Of a stretch of 64,000 nt of DNA, positions 17,806 to 27,416 are shown piece by piece. This DNA comes from Mucilaginibacter sp. UBA5151. Lineage in GTDB: Bacteria; Bacteroidota; Bacteroidia; Sphingobacteriales; Sphingobacteriaceae. The notes beneath the pieces were generated by a model. It saw only the letters and a list, made by a program, of their open reading frames with translations. It did no database searches and had not been told where the DNA came from. A program made the position numbers and the translations under genes. Location: contig DHXR01000021.1 in the NCBI GenBank assembly GCA_002413785.1, positions 1 to 64,000 of the forward strand, written 5' to 3'. Position 1 is the first letter of the stretch, and every line of letters starts with the position of its first letter.

Positions 17806-19230
17806 ATGACTGAAAAAAACGAAACTGAAAAAAAATCAACCCCCTCCAGAAGGGAGTTTTTAAAAACAAGTACAATTGCTGCGGCCGGCTTCATGATCGT
17901 TCCCCGATTTGTACTGGGCGGTAAAGGTTACATTGCACCAAGCGACCGTTTGCTTATTGCGAGTGTAGGCGCTGGTGGAAAAGGCCAGAGTGATATCGCC
18001 AATTTTTACAAAAGCGGCAAAGCCGAGATTGCTTATTTGTGTGATGTTGATGACCGCCAGGCGGCTACTTCAGTAAAAAACTTCCCTAAGGCAAAATACT
18101 ATAAAGACTGGCGGGAAATGTTTGATAAAGAATCGAAACATTTCGATGCCGTTTCAGTTTCAACGCCTGATCATACGCATGCGATAGTTGCGTATCATGC
18201 AATGCAATTGGGAAAGCATGTTTATGTGCAGAAACCATTAACACATGATATTGCAGAAGCCCGGCTTTTAACGGCAGCTGCCAAACAATATAAAGTTGTA
18301 ACCCAAATGGGTAATCAGGGCGCCTCTAACGATGGTACCCGGCAACTTGCCGAATGGTATAACGCAGGTGAAATTGGCGATGTACATACCGTTTATTGCT
18401 GGACAGACCGGCCTGTTTGGCCCCAGGGTGTCCCATGGCCAAAAACCAAATCAGATGTTCCTAAAGAATTGGATTGGGACCTTTGGCTGGGTACAGCGCC
18501 CTATAAGGATTACGTAGATAATTTAGTGCCGTTTAACTGGCGCGGTTGGTGGGACTATGGAACCGGCGCACTTGGCGATATGGGCTGCCATTTGGTTGAA
18601 GCGCCATTCAGGGTGCTTGGTTTGCAATATGCCAAAGATGTGCAGGCAAGTATAGGAACAGTTTATGTAGGCGAGTTTAAAAAAGGGAATTTTCCTGATA
18701 GCTGCCCGCCTTCGAGCCATATTACACTTACTTTCCCAAAAACACATAAAACAAAAAACGATATTACATTGCATTGGATGGATGGTGGTATTCAGCCCGA
18801 AAGGCCTGAAGAGTTAGGCCCTGATGAAGTTTTTGGCGATGATGGGAATGGAACTTTGTTTATTGGTACCAAGGGTAAAATGATGGCCGGTACTTATTCT
18901 TCCAACCCACAGTTATTGCCAACTTCCCGTACATCTGTAGTTAAGGTTAAACAAACTATAGCCCGCGTGCCAGGACAATCCGATGGTCATTACGGTCAGT
19001 GGGTCGAAGGCTGTTTAGCCGGTTATGGAAATACAGAACTGAGCTCATCATTTGATGTTGCGGGACCGTTAACCGAGGCTTTGTTAATGGCAAACCTTGC
19101 CGTAAGGGGGCATGATCTTAAAGGTGGCCATATTAAAATGCTTTGGGATAATGATAATATGAAGATCACCAACTTTGATGCGGTTAACCAATACGTTAAA
19201 CGTACATACAGAAAAGGCTGGAGCATATAA
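17806..19230 (+). CDS. Tat-exported Gfo/Idh/MocA oxidoreductase
   Basis: 474 aa. Twin-arginine signal (PSRREFLKTSTIAAAG) followed by a Rossmann NAD(P)-binding domain (VGAGGKGQSDI near residue 55), then VSVSTPDHTHA and the EKP-like motif written here as VQKPLTHD. A C-terminal alpha/beta domain completes the family. Exported members of this family bind their nucleotide tightly and act on sugars. Within this cluster it could reduce or rearrange 3-keto glycosides. Substrate not determinable. Confidence 0.88.
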   Translation: MTEKNETEKKSTPSRREFLKTSTIAAAGFMIVPRFVLGGKGYIAPSDRLLIASVGAGGKGQSDIANFYKSGKAEIAYLCDVDDRQAATSVKNFPKAKYYKDWREMFDKESKHFDAVSVSTPDHTHAIVAYHAMQLGKHVYVQKPLTHDIAEARLLTAAAKQYKVVTQMGNQGASNDGTRQLAEWYNAGEIGDVHTVYCWTDRPVWPQGVPWPKTKSDVPKELDWDLWLGTAPYKDYVDNLVPFNWRGWWDYGTGALGDMGCHLVEAPFRVLGLQYAKDVQASIGTVYVGEFKKGNFPDSCPPSSHITLTFPKTHKTKNDITLHWMDGGIQPERPEELGPDEVFGDDGNGTLFIGTKGKMMAGTYSSNPQLLPTSRTSVVKVKQTIARVPGQSDGHYGQWVEGCLAGYGNTELSSSFDVAGPLTEALLMANLAVRGHDLKGGHIKMLWDNDNMKITNFDAVNQYVKRTYRKGWSI

Positions 19231-19234
19231 GTAC

Positions 19235-19363
19235 GAATTATTGAATTAGTGATTTAGTGAATAGGTACGAATTATTGAATTTTAATCCGATATTCATTTT
19301 TTTTAAATCTTCACTAATTCAATAAATCACTAATTCACTAATTCAATAACTTACTAAATCACT
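19235..19363. repeat. Inverted iteron gap, units ATTCACTA / ATTCAATA
   Basis: The left arm (19235-19262) reads AATTATTGAATTAGTGATTT..., and the right arm (19310-19363) contains its complement as TTCACTAATTCAATAA plus further copies of ATTCACTA and ATTCAATA. Units are 7-9 bases. The gap lies between the Gfo/Idh/MocA gene and a subunit 3 gene. Confidence 0.75.
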
Positions 19364-19370
19364 AACTAAA

Positions 19371-19991
19371 ATGAACAGAAGAGACGCCATAAGCAGGGTT
19401 GCCCTGATAATGGGAGGCGCGGTAATAGGCGCCGAATTTTTCATCTCGGGATGTAAATCAACTTCAAATCAGGTCTCTGACCTGTTTGATGCGGATCATG
19501 TCGCTTTCCTGAATGAAGTTGCCGATACTATACTCCCCGACACAAGTTCGCCGGGAGCAAAAGCCGCAAATGTGGGCGCCTTTATGGCGGTAATGGTAAG
19601 GGATTGTTATACCCCCGCCGACCAGAAGACATTTGTGGATGGTATAAAAAAGCTGGACGAGGCAAGTCGTAAAAAATTCAGCAATAAGTTTTCGGATTTA
19701 ACCGCCCCGCAGCGTACCGATCTGTTGGTTGACCTTGACAAGGAGCAGAAAGAGTTCACAACCAAGCGCGGTAAGGACCTGGAAGCCGATGCTGCAAAAC
19801 ATAAAGGTGATTTGTTATACAAAGCGCCTGAACTGCCAAACCATTATTTCAGGCAGATGAAACAGCTAACCCTGCTCGGTTATTTCACTTCCGAAATTGG
19901 CGCCACCAAAGCACTGCGCTACATTGCAGTACCGGGCCATTACGATGGCAATGTACCCTACAAAAAAGGTGATAAAGCATGGGCAACCTAA
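19371..19991 (+). CDS. Gluconate 2-dehydrogenase subunit 3 family protein, second copy
   Basis: 206 aa. Tat-like N-terminus (MNRRDAISRVALIMGGAVIG) runs into FISGCKS, a lipobox candidate. The family signature is ADTILPDTSSPGAKAA and VRDCYTP, with a conserved C-terminus GHYDGNVPYKKGDKAW. It is closely related to the next gene and should serve as export and assembly partner for one of the GMC subunits. Confidence 0.88.
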   Translation: MNRRDAISRVALIMGGAVIGAEFFISGCKSTSNQVSDLFDADHVAFLNEVADTILPDTSSPGAKAANVGAFMAVMVRDCYTPADQKTFVDGIKKLDEASRKKFSNKFSDLTAPQRTDLLVDLDKEQKEFTTKRGKDLEADAAKHKGDLLYKAPELPNHYFRQMKQLTLLGYFTSEIGATKALRYIAVPGHYDGNVPYKKGDKAWAT

Positions 19992-19993
19992 AT

Positions 19994-20096
19994 AAATTAT
20001 TGAATTATTGATTGGCTGAATTATTGATTTTTTTGTGTGATATTCAATAAATAACGCGGCATCAAATCAGTAATTCAATAATTCAATAATTCAAAA
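19994..20096. repeat. Inverted iteron gap, unit TTATTGAAT / ATTCAATAA
   Basis: Left arm with AAATTATTGAATTATTGATT and a repeat of GAATTATTGATT; right arm with three copies of AATTCAATA in the opposite orientation (20070-20096). It has the same layout as the preceding gap but a different unit mix. Confidence 0.7.
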
Positions 20097-20106
20097 CTCA
20101 AAAATT

Positions 20107-20733
20107 ATGAATAGAAGAGATGCAATCGGCAGGGTAGCCCTGCTCATGGGAGGAGCGGTGATCGGCGCCGAATTTTTCTTGTCGGGATGCAGGCCCAATG
20201 GAGCCTCAAATGTCGAAGACCTGTTCAAACAGGCTAATGTCGATTTTTTAAATGAAGTTGCCGAAACCATATTGCCGGCAACGAGTTCCCCGGGTGGAAA
20301 AGCTGCCGGGGTTGGGCAATTTATGGCAGTGATGGTGCGCGATTGTTATACACCGATGGATCAAAAGTCATTTATTGAAGGAATATCCAAACTTAATTAC
20401 GCAAGCCAAAAGAAATACAATGCAAAGTTTATGGATATTACACCTGCGCAACGTACAGAACTGCTGATAGCAGCTGACAAAGAGCAAAAGGATTATTATA
20501 AACAGCTCTATAAAAAAATAGAGGCCGACATGGCAAAACATAAAGGCGATATCAAATATACAGAGCCCGATCAGCCCAATCATTATTTTAAAATGATGAA
20601 AGAAATGACCCTTCTTGGGTTTTTCACTTCGGAGGTTGGAGCCACAAAAGCATTGCGGTATATCGAAACACCCGGCCATTATGATGGCTGCATGCCGTAT
20701 AAAAAAGGCGACAAAGCTTGGGCGGATGCGTAA
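20107..20733 (+). CDS. Gluconate 2-dehydrogenase subunit 3 family protein, third copy
   Basis: 208 aa, collinear with the gene just upstream (same MNRRDAI...VALLMGGAVIGAEFF start, lipobox-like LSGC, AETILPATSSPGGKAA signature, and GHYDGCMPYKKGDKAWAD end). A tandem duplicate. Two near-identical GMC genes and two similar subunit 3 genes suggest two parallel dehydrogenase complexes. Confidence 0.88.
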   Translation: MNRRDAIGRVALLMGGAVIGAEFFLSGCRPNGASNVEDLFKQANVDFLNEVAETILPATSSPGGKAAGVGQFMAVMVRDCYTPMDQKSFIEGISKLNYASQKKYNAKFMDITPAQRTELLIAADKEQKDYYKQLYKKIEADMAKHKGDIKYTEPDQPNHYFKMMKEMTLLGFFTSEVGATKALRYIETPGHYDGCMPYKKGDKAWADA

Positions 20734-20882
20734 TTAATGGTTGATGAATTTTTGATTTATTGTATTCAAAAGTATTCAATAATTTAGGCAATCATTATTA
20801 ACAAAATGGTTAAGCAAATTGCTACAACAATCTACAATTCAACTTTTCAAAACTAAAACAACTCACTAATTCAACAATTAAT

Positions 20883-22052
20883 ATGTCTCATAGAAAACTC
20901 CGTATGGGGATGATAGGCGGGGGAAAAGATGCTTTTATAGGTGCAATTCACCGCATTGCCGCAAATATGGATGGCCAGATAGAACTGGTTTGCGGGGCGC
21001 TGAGTATAAACAAGGACATCGCCATTGAAAGCGGTAAAATTCTTTTTTTGCCCGAAAACAGGACCTATACCAATTTTGAGGAAATGATTCTGGCAGAAAG
21101 TAAGTTGCCGGAAGATAAACGCATGGATTTTGTAACCATTGTTACACCAAACTTTGCCCATTTTGCCCCGGCAATGCTGGCTATGGATCATGGTTTTCAT
21201 GTCGTGATCGAAAAACCAATCGCCTTTAGCCTTGATGAAGCAAAACAACTGAAAAAGAAACAGGAAGAAACAGGCCTGATGCTGTTGCTCACCCATACCT
21301 ATTCGGGATACCCGATGGTTAAAGAGGCAAAACAACTGGTTAAAAATGGCGCAATAGGTAAAGTCAGGAAAATATATGTTGAATATTTACAGGGCTGGCT
21401 GAGCAAGCTATCCGAAAGGGAAGGCAACGCACAGGCCGCCTGGCGTACTGATCCTACAAAATCAGGCAAAAGCGGATGTATGGGTGATATCGGTACCCAT
21501 GCCGCCCACCTGGCCGAATATATTTCGGGATTGAAAATAACACAATTGAATGCCTCGCTGAATATAGTGGTTGATGGCCGGATGCTGGATGATGACGGCG
21601 CCATATTATTGCGTTTTGAAGATAATGCAACAGGTGTACTTACCGCATCGCAGATAGCGGCCGGTGAAGAAAATGCGCTGAAGATCCGTGTTTACGGTGA
21701 AAAAGGTAGTTTGGAATGGGCCCAGCAGGAACCGAATACGCTTACCCTGAAATGGCTGGATAAGCCGGCGCAAACGCTGAGAGCCGGTGGTAATTATGGT
21801 GACCGTGAATCACTATATGCTGTTCACAATACCCGTACCCCGGGCGGTCACCCTGAAGGATATTTGGAAGCATTCGGCAACCTGTACCGGAACTTCGCAT
21901 TATCATTAAGCGCAAAACTAAATAATGAAGAAGCAAAACCGGAATGGCTTGATTTTCCTGGTGTTGAAGACGGCATAAGAGGCATGGCATTTATTGAAAA
22001 TGTCGTAAATTCAAACCACAGCAATGAAAAATGGACGGATTATGTGATTTAG
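20883..22052 (+). CDS. Cytosolic Gfo/Idh/MocA oxidoreductase
   Basis: 389 aa without a signal peptide. Rossmann start (MGMIGGGKDAFIGAIH), then VTPNFAHFAPA, the catalytic-lysine motif VIEKPIAFSL, and GDIGTHAAHL in the second domain with the His of the active site. It is an NAD(P)-dependent sugar or inositol dehydrogenase; in this setting it probably reduces an imported keto sugar. The gap before it (20734-20882) holds weak repeats of the local iteron kind. Confidence 0.88.
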   Translation: MSHRKLRMGMIGGGKDAFIGAIHRIAANMDGQIELVCGALSINKDIAIESGKILFLPENRTYTNFEEMILAESKLPEDKRMDFVTIVTPNFAHFAPAMLAMDHGFHVVIEKPIAFSLDEAKQLKKKQEETGLMLLLTHTYSGYPMVKEAKQLVKNGAIGKVRKIYVEYLQGWLSKLSEREGNAQAAWRTDPTKSGKSGCMGDIGTHAAHLAEYISGLKITQLNASLNIVVDGRMLDDDGAILLRFEDNATGVLTASQIAAGEENALKIRVYGEKGSLEWAQQEPNTLTLKWLDKPAQTLRAGGNYGDRESLYAVHNTRTPGGHPEGYLEAFGNLYRNFALSLSAKLNNEEAKPEWLDFPGVEDGIRGMAFIENVVNSNHSNEKWTDYVI

Positions 22053-22054
22053 CG

Positions 22055-22094
22055 GATGTGCAGATGTGCGGATGTGAAGATGTGAAGATGTGCA
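22055..22094. repeat. Tandem repeat of five 8-base GATGTGNN units
   Basis: GATGTGCA, GATGTGCG, GATGTGAA, GATGTGAA, GATGTGCA follow each other without gaps just past the stop of the upstream gene. No inverted arm is evident, unlike the other gaps, because a different palindromic repeat follows at 22106. Confidence 0.85.
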
Positions 22095-22105
22095 AATGAA
22101 GAGTT

Positions 22106-22183
22106 GTCTGAATCAGAATTTCCAGAATTATTGAATTTTCAGAATTCTGTTAATTCTTAAATTCTGAAAATTCTGATTCAGAC
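22106..22183. repeat. GTCTGAATCAG palindromic repeat, copy 2
   Basis: Begins GTCTGAATCAGAATTTCC and ends AATTCTGATTCAGAC, with the inner arms CAGAATTATTGAATTTTCAG and AATTCTTAAATTCTG. It matches the copy at 5523-5615 at both ends and in the pattern of inner arms. Confidence 0.88.
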
Positions 22184-22212
22184 AAAATAAAATGACCAAT
22201 TACTAATAACCA

Positions 22213-23268
22213 ATGACTACAATAAAAGGGCCGGCAATATTTATAGCACAATTTATAGGCGATGAGGCACCATTCAACAGCCTTAAATCCATTTGCACCT
22301 GGGCCAAAAACCTGGGTTATAAAGGAGTACAATTACCTACGCTTGATAATCGCTTTATTGATCTTAAAAAAGCAGCGGAAAGCAAAACCTACGCCGAAGA
22401 GCTCAAAGGTGAAATCAACTCGTATGGTTTAGAAATTACAGAACTTTCCACGCATTTGCAAGGCCAGCTTGTGGCTGTAAACCCGGTTTACGACCAGCTT
22501 TTTGATGGCTTTGCACCGGAGCAATACCGAAATAATCCCAAAGCCAGGCAGGAGTGGGCGGTGCAGCAATTAAAATACGCTGCAAAAGCATCCGAAAATT
22601 TAGGATTAAACGCCTCTGTTACTTTTAGCGGCGCCTTGCTTTGGCCGATGGTTTACCCCTGGCCGCAAAGGCCGGCTGGTATTGTTGAAACTGCTTTTGG
22701 CGAATTGGCCAAACGTTGGAAACCTATTCTGGATGTTTATGAAGATTGCGGCATCGACCTTTGCTACGAGATCCACCCCGGCGAAGATTTACACGACGGC
22801 ATTACTTACGAAATGTTCCTTGATAAGGTAAATCATCATAAACGTGCCTGTTTGTTGTACGACCCCTCACATTTTGTGCTACAGTGCCTCAACTATCTGG
22901 AATATATTGACCTCTACCACGAACGTATAAAAATGTTCCATGTAAAGGATGCTGAATTTAACCCTACCGGAAAACAGGGCGTTTACGGCGGTTACCAGAA
23001 CTGGATTGACCGTGCGGGCCGTTTCCGCTCATTAGGCGACGGGCAGGTTGATTTTAAGGGTATTTTCAGTAAACTTACACAATATAATTACACAGGCTGG
23101 GCAGTGTTGGAATGGGAATGCGCCCTTAAACACCCGGAAGACGGCGCAAGAGAAGGCGCTGAATTTATTAAGGATCATATTATAAGGGTAACAGAAAAAG
23201 CCTTTGATGATTTTGCAGCATCCGGATCGGATGATGCTTTTAACAGGAAAACATTGGGTATTGATTGA
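22213..23268 (+). CDS. Sugar phosphate isomerase/epimerase-like TIM barrel
   Basis: 351 aa, cytosolic. Xylose-isomerase-like TIM barrel with metal-binding strands: CYEIHPGED, CLLYDPSHF, KMFHVKDAEF, and WAVLEWECALK near the end. These Glu/Asp/His positions bind a divalent metal for ketose epimerisation or isomerisation. Its place between an oxidoreductase and an MFS transporter suggests a role in processing the imported keto sugar. Confidence 0.88.
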   Translation: MTTIKGPAIFIAQFIGDEAPFNSLKSICTWAKNLGYKGVQLPTLDNRFIDLKKAAESKTYAEELKGEINSYGLEITELSTHLQGQLVAVNPVYDQLFDGFAPEQYRNNPKARQEWAVQQLKYAAKASENLGLNASVTFSGALLWPMVYPWPQRPAGIVETAFGELAKRWKPILDVYEDCGIDLCYEIHPGEDLHDGITYEMFLDKVNHHKRACLLYDPSHFVLQCLNYLEYIDLYHERIKMFHVKDAEFNPTGKQGVYGGYQNWIDRAGRFRSLGDGQVDFKGIFSKLTQYNYTGWAVLEWECALKHPEDGAREGAEFIKDHIIRVTEKAFDDFAASGSDDAFNRKTLGID

Positions 23269-23325
23269 AATACCCGGCTGACGAAGAACCAATAATTAAA
23301 CTATTATAACCTATTTTATTAAACA

Positions 23326-24597
23326 ATGCAAATTAACCGTACAGCGTTATTCAGGGCAAGTTGTCTTTCCCTGTTGGTAACATCACTATCTTTTGGTATC
23401 CGCGCGGGTATCATGGGCGATCTTCAATCAAATTTTCACCTGAATGCTACCCAATTAGGGACTATTACCGCTACTGCTTTTTGGGGGTTCCCACTGGCTG
23501 TAGTTATTGGCGGAATGATTGTGGATATCATAGGTATGAAGCGCTTATTGGTAATGGCGTTTATATTTCACCTCCTCGGAATATTGCTGACAATTTTTGC
23601 CAGTGGGTTCTGGACGCTGTTTATTTCTACATTAACTATAGGTATTGCTAATGGTACCGTTGAGGCTGCATGTAATCCATTGGTAACCACTTTATTCCCT
23701 GAAAGTAAAACAACAAAATTGAATCATTTCCATTTATGGTTTCCAGGCGGAATATTTATCGGAACGCTTATTGTATTATTATTTACCAAATTAGGACTAA
23801 GCTGGCAAATACAGGTTGGAACAATGCTGATCCCAACACTAATTTATGGTTATCTCTTCTCAAAGTTGGACTTCCCTGTTACCGAACGTGTTTCTTCGGG
23901 TGTGTCTATGGCGGGAATGTATAAAGCGCTTGCATCACCTTTATTTATCGTTATGTTTATTTGTATGTGCGGTACTGCTATCACAGAATTATACACCGAG
24001 CAGTGGGTTCCGGTTTTGTTGAAAAGCATAGGTAACCCCATTCTTATTGTTACCGCGACATCCGGCGTAATGGTACTTGGACGTGGTTTGGCAAAGCCTG
24101 TATTAAAACGTTTTGCTCCACAGGGTGTTTTGCTTATGTCTGCCACGATAGCGGCGATCGGCCTTTACTTATTATACACATCCACAGGCAATGTTTTTGT
24201 TGATGCGATAGTATTCGGGATAGGCGTATGTTATTTCTGGCCAACTATGTTAGGGTTCGTTAATGAAAACCTTCCTAAAACAGGCGCATTGGGTTTAAAC
24301 CTGATGGGGGGCGCAGGGATGTTGTCTGTATCTTTTTATACCATATACATGGGGCATTATATAGATCGTGTTGTTGCAGGCAAATTACCCGCCGGCAACA
24401 GTTTGCAGGATGCTGTTAAAGCGGCTCCTGGCAGCAGTTTAGAGACTTTGTATAACGATGCAAAAAATGTAACAGGGATTGATGTTTTGCATATTACCAG
24501 TTTCATACCAATAGGGCTTATAGTAGCTTTTACCGGCCTTGTTATTTATATGCGTTCTAAAAATAAAACAACGTTAACAAAAACTGCCGCAGTATAA
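23326..24597 (+). CDS. MFS transporter, sugar type
   Basis: 423 aa with about 12 hydrophobic segments in two six-helix halves. MFS traits include GGMIVDIIGMKRLL between helices 2 and 3. No substrate-defining motif can be read, but it sits in the sugar cluster next to two isomerase-type genes and probably imports a sugar or keto sugar by cation symport. Confidence 0.85.
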   Translation: MQINRTALFRASCLSLLVTSLSFGIRAGIMGDLQSNFHLNATQLGTITATAFWGFPLAVVIGGMIVDIIGMKRLLVMAFIFHLLGILLTIFASGFWTLFISTLTIGIANGTVEAACNPLVTTLFPESKTTKLNHFHLWFPGGIFIGTLIVLLFTKLGLSWQIQVGTMLIPTLIYGYLFSKLDFPVTERVSSGVSMAGMYKALASPLFIVMFICMCGTAITELYTEQWVPVLLKSIGNPILIVTATSGVMVLGRGLAKPVLKRFAPQGVLLMSATIAAIGLYLLYTSTGNVFVDAIVFGIGVCYFWPTMLGFVNENLPKTGALGLNLMGGAGMLSVSFYTIYMGHYIDRVVAGKLPAGNSLQDAVKAAPGSSLETLYNDAKNVTGIDVLHITSFIPIGLIVAFTGLVIYMRSKNKTTLTKTAAV

Positions 24598-24675
24598 GAA
24601 CAATAAAACATTAAAATCGTAATTTTAAAAAATCTTAATATCAAACAACAAAATAACAAACCAAAAAACATCAAA

Positions 24676-25080
24676 ATGAAAAAAGTATTTGCAGTTTTAT
24701 TTGTAGCAGTAGTTTTTAGCGCTTGCGGCGGCGGTTCAAAATCAGGAAGTGCTGACAGTGCAGCCACAACAACAGCCCCTGCGGATTCAAGCGCAGCAAC
24801 TACAGCACGGTCAATTGATACCACAAAAGTTGGTGGTAAATTAATTGCAAAAAATGATTGTTTAGCCTGCCATAAGATCGATACCAAAATTATCGGACCC
24901 AAATATGCAGATGTAGCAGCAAAATACCCCGCCACCGATGCCAATATTGATACTTTGGCCAATAAGGTATTAAAGGGTGGTAAAGGCCAGTGGGGCGACA
25001 TAGCTATGGCTCCCCACCCGGCATTATCATTAAGTGATGCAAAGGAAATGGTGAAATACATCCTGTCCTTTAAAAAGTAA
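24676..25080 (+). CDS. Class I cytochrome c lipoprotein
   Basis: 134 aa. Signal peptide with lipobox VFSAC (Cys17), a Gly/Ser/Ala/Thr-rich linker (18-50), then a heme site C62-L-A-C65-H66 and a likely Met ligand in AMAPHPALS. It is a membrane-anchored periplasmic electron carrier. The most likely donors are the GMC/subunit 3 dehydrogenases of this cluster, giving the three-part flavin, small subunit, cytochrome arrangement known for glucoside 3-dehydrogenases. Confidence 0.93.
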   Translation: MKKVFAVLFVAVVFSACGGGSKSGSADSAATTTAPADSSAATTARSIDTTKVGGKLIAKNDCLACHKIDTKIIGPKYADVAAKYPATDANIDTLANKVLKGGKGQWGDIAMAPHPALSLSDAKEMVKYILSFKK

Positions 25081-25121
25081 TTTTAATACTAACATTTAAC
25101 CCAATACTAAAAGTACAAACC

Positions 25122-26372
25122 ATGACGCCGACAATCCGTGCCAAACTATCTTTGATGATGTTCCTGGAATTTTTTATCTGGGGGGCATGGTTTGTTACCA
25201 TGGGGACGTACCTCGCAAAAAACTTAAATGCAACCGGAACTCAGAACGCAACAGCCTATGCCACACAGGCGCTGGGAGCTATTGTCGCCCCGTTCATTAT
25301 CGGGTTGATTGCCGACAAATATTTTTCAGCGCAAAGAATTTTGGGGGTATTGCACATAGTAGGTGCTGCCTTGCTTTATTATGAAACTACGGTACCTACG
25401 TTCAGTAATTTTTATCCCGGTATTTTGGCATATATGATCATTTATATGCCAACGCTTGCCCTGGTCAATTCCATCTCGTTTAAGCAGATGGTAAACCCGA
25501 GCAAAGAGTTCCCGTGGATTAGGGTATTTGGAACCGCCGGCTGGATTATCGCCGGTGTCACCATAGGTGTGTTGGGCTGGGAACAAAGTGGAACACTCGT
25601 TTTAACCTTCAAAATGGCAGCTGTTGCTTCAGCGATCCTCGGGATTTTAAGTTTTACATTACCCGATACGCCTCCGGCAAAAAAAGGTCAAAAAACCTCA
25701 TTAAGAGATATTATTGGGTTAGATTCGATAGGGTTGTTAAAGAACAGATCATACCTGGTGTTTTTCCTGGCATCAGTCGCCATTTGTATCCCGCTTGCAT
25801 TCTATTATAATTTCGCTAATCCATTTTTGAATGAAGTAGGGATGAATCGTGCGGCAGGGGTACAATCGTTTGGACAGGTTTCGGAATTCGTATTTATGGT
25901 AGCAATGCCATTCTTTTTTGTGAGGCTTGGTGTGAAAAAAATGCTTGCATTGGGAATGCTTGCCTGGGCTTTAAGGTATGTATTTTTTGCATACGGAGAT
26001 TCGGGGACCGGCTATTGGATGTTGCTCGCCGGTATTATTATACATGGCGTATGTTACGACTTTTTCTTTGTTGCCGGGCAGATCTATACAGATAATCTGG
26101 CCGGCGACAAATTCAAAAGCGCAGCCCAGGGATTCATTATGCTGGCAACTTATGGGATAGGTATGTTGATCGGCTTCACTATTTCAGGCCCTATAGTTGA
26201 TCATTGGCAAACTTCACCAGGTGTCCACAACTGGCAAAATATTTGGCTAATACCTGGAGGGATCGCTGCGCTGGTTTTGGTATTGTTTTTAATATTCTTC
26301 CGAGATACAAACCGAATGGAATTGAAACCGGGATTAGATATTGAAGAGCCCTCTGCACAAGTGGAAATATAA
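25122..26372 (+). CDS. MFS transporter, nucleoside:H+ symporter (NupG) type
   Basis: 416 aa, 12 membrane segments. The N-terminus LSLMMFLEFFIWGAWFVTMG is the hallmark of the NupG/XapB-like group common in Bacteroidota sugar loci. Despite the name, cluster members here are more likely to carry glycosides or keto sugars than nucleosides. A Tat-type TIM barrel begins 11 bases after its stop. Confidence 0.88.
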   Translation: MTPTIRAKLSLMMFLEFFIWGAWFVTMGTYLAKNLNATGTQNATAYATQALGAIVAPFIIGLIADKYFSAQRILGVLHIVGAALLYYETTVPTFSNFYPGILAYMIIYMPTLALVNSISFKQMVNPSKEFPWIRVFGTAGWIIAGVTIGVLGWEQSGTLVLTFKMAAVASAILGILSFTLPDTPPAKKGQKTSLRDIIGLDSIGLLKNRSYLVFFLASVAICIPLAFYYNFANPFLNEVGMNRAAGVQSFGQVSEFVFMVAMPFFFVRLGVKKMLALGMLAWALRYVFFAYGDSGTGYWMLLAGIIIHGVCYDFFFVAGQIYTDNLAGDKFKSAAQGFIMLATYGIGMLIGFTISGPIVDHWQTSPGVHNWQNIWLIPGGIAALVLVLFLIFFRDTNRMELKPGLDIEEPSAQVEI

Positions 26373-26383
26373 AAAAAGTATTT

Positions 26384-27274
26384 ATGGCAAATAAACAAAA
26401 CCGCAGGTCGGCAATCAGGAATATCGTAGCCGGAACGGCTGCAATATCTGTAACCGGCATGTTATCATCATTTAAAAAAGAAGAAAGCAAAGAAATGCTT
26501 ACCGATAAACTTAAAGGCAATATTAACCATTCGGTTTCTCCCTGGTGTTACAGCCAGTATACGCTTGATAAGCTTTGCGAACTCTCCAAAGAAATAGGTA
26601 TTACAGGTGTTGACCTTTGTGGGCCCAAAGACTGGCCCACGCTGCAAAAACATGGCATGTACTCATCTATGTGCAACGGTGCCGAAATTAACCTTACTGA
26701 TGGGTTTGGAGATACACAGTTCCATGCTACGCTCCAGAAAAATTATAGCGAAATGATACCGCTGGTTGAAAAAAATGGCTATAAAAACCTGATCTGTTTT
26801 AGCGGCAGCCGCAGGGGGAAAGACAATGAAACCGGCTGGAACAATTGCGTAGAGGGTCTTAAACCCCTCGTAGCCTTAGCCGAAAAACATAATGTGGTAC
26901 TTTGCATGGAGCTGCTGAACAGCAAGATAGATCATAAGGATTACCAGTGCAATAATGTGGAATGGGGCGTTGAACTGGCAAAAAGATTAAATTCCGAAAA
27001 CTTTAAGCTGCTTTTTGATATTTACCACATGCAGATCATGGAAGGCGATATCATCAGGAATATAACCGATTATCACCAGTATATCGCGCATTATCACACC
27101 GGCGGTATCCCCGGCAGGCACGAAATTGATGATACCCAGGAGCTTTATTACCCTGCCGTAATGAGGGCAATTGTAGCAATCGGCTATAAAGGCTATGTAG
27201 GGCAGGAATTTGTACCCAAACAGCAAGATAAGATCGGCTCACTCAGAAAAGCAATACATATTTGCGATGTGTAG
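26384..27274 (+). CDS. Hydroxypyruvate isomerase-like TIM barrel with Tat-like signal
   Basis: 296 aa. Starts with NRRSAIRNIVAGTAAISVTG, an Arg-Arg export signal, then the barrel: WCYSQYTLDKLCELSKEIG, NLICFSG, LCMELLNSKIDH, LLFDIYHMQIMEGD and HYHTGGIPGRHEID. This order matches the hydroxypyruvate isomerase branch. The metal site is complete. It is probably an isomerase of keto sugars in the periplasm or at the membrane. Confidence 0.85.
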   Translation: MANKQNRRSAIRNIVAGTAAISVTGMLSSFKKEESKEMLTDKLKGNINHSVSPWCYSQYTLDKLCELSKEIGITGVDLCGPKDWPTLQKHGMYSSMCNGAEINLTDGFGDTQFHATLQKNYSEMIPLVEKNGYKNLICFSGSRRGKDNETGWNNCVEGLKPLVALAEKHNVVLCMELLNSKIDHKDYQCNNVEWGVELAKRLNSENFKLLFDIYHMQIMEGDIIRNITDYHQYIAHYHTGGIPGRHEIDDTQELYYPAVMRAIVAIGYKGYVGQEFVPKQQDKIGSLRKAIHICDV

Positions 27275-27275
27275 T

Positions 27276-27370
27276 TAGGTCATTGAGTCATTAGTCATTA
27301 AGTCATTGGATTATTTGTTGAACTGTATCCTAATGGCCAAATGACTAATGACCAATGAGCACAATGACCA
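27276..27370. repeat. Inverted iteron gap, unit GTCATTGA / TCATTAG
   Basis: Left arm (27276-27309) with four TCATT units (GGTCATTGAGTCATTAGTCA...), right arm (27337-27370) with AATGACTAATGACCAATGAG in the opposite orientation. Unit size is about 7-8 bases. A similar TCATTRG unit is used again at 43954-44003. Confidence 0.8.
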
Positions 27371-27416
27371 AATGCAACTGCTATGAACTATGAACCATTA
27401 ACCAATAAACAAACCA

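Noticed and set aside
20871..21335. 154-codon minus-strand frame
   Set aside because: Antisense shadow of the Gfo/Idh/MocA gene with no recognisable motif.
22055..22094. CRISPR-like array
   Set aside because: Units are 8 bases with no spacers and no cas genes nearby; it is a simple tandem repeat.
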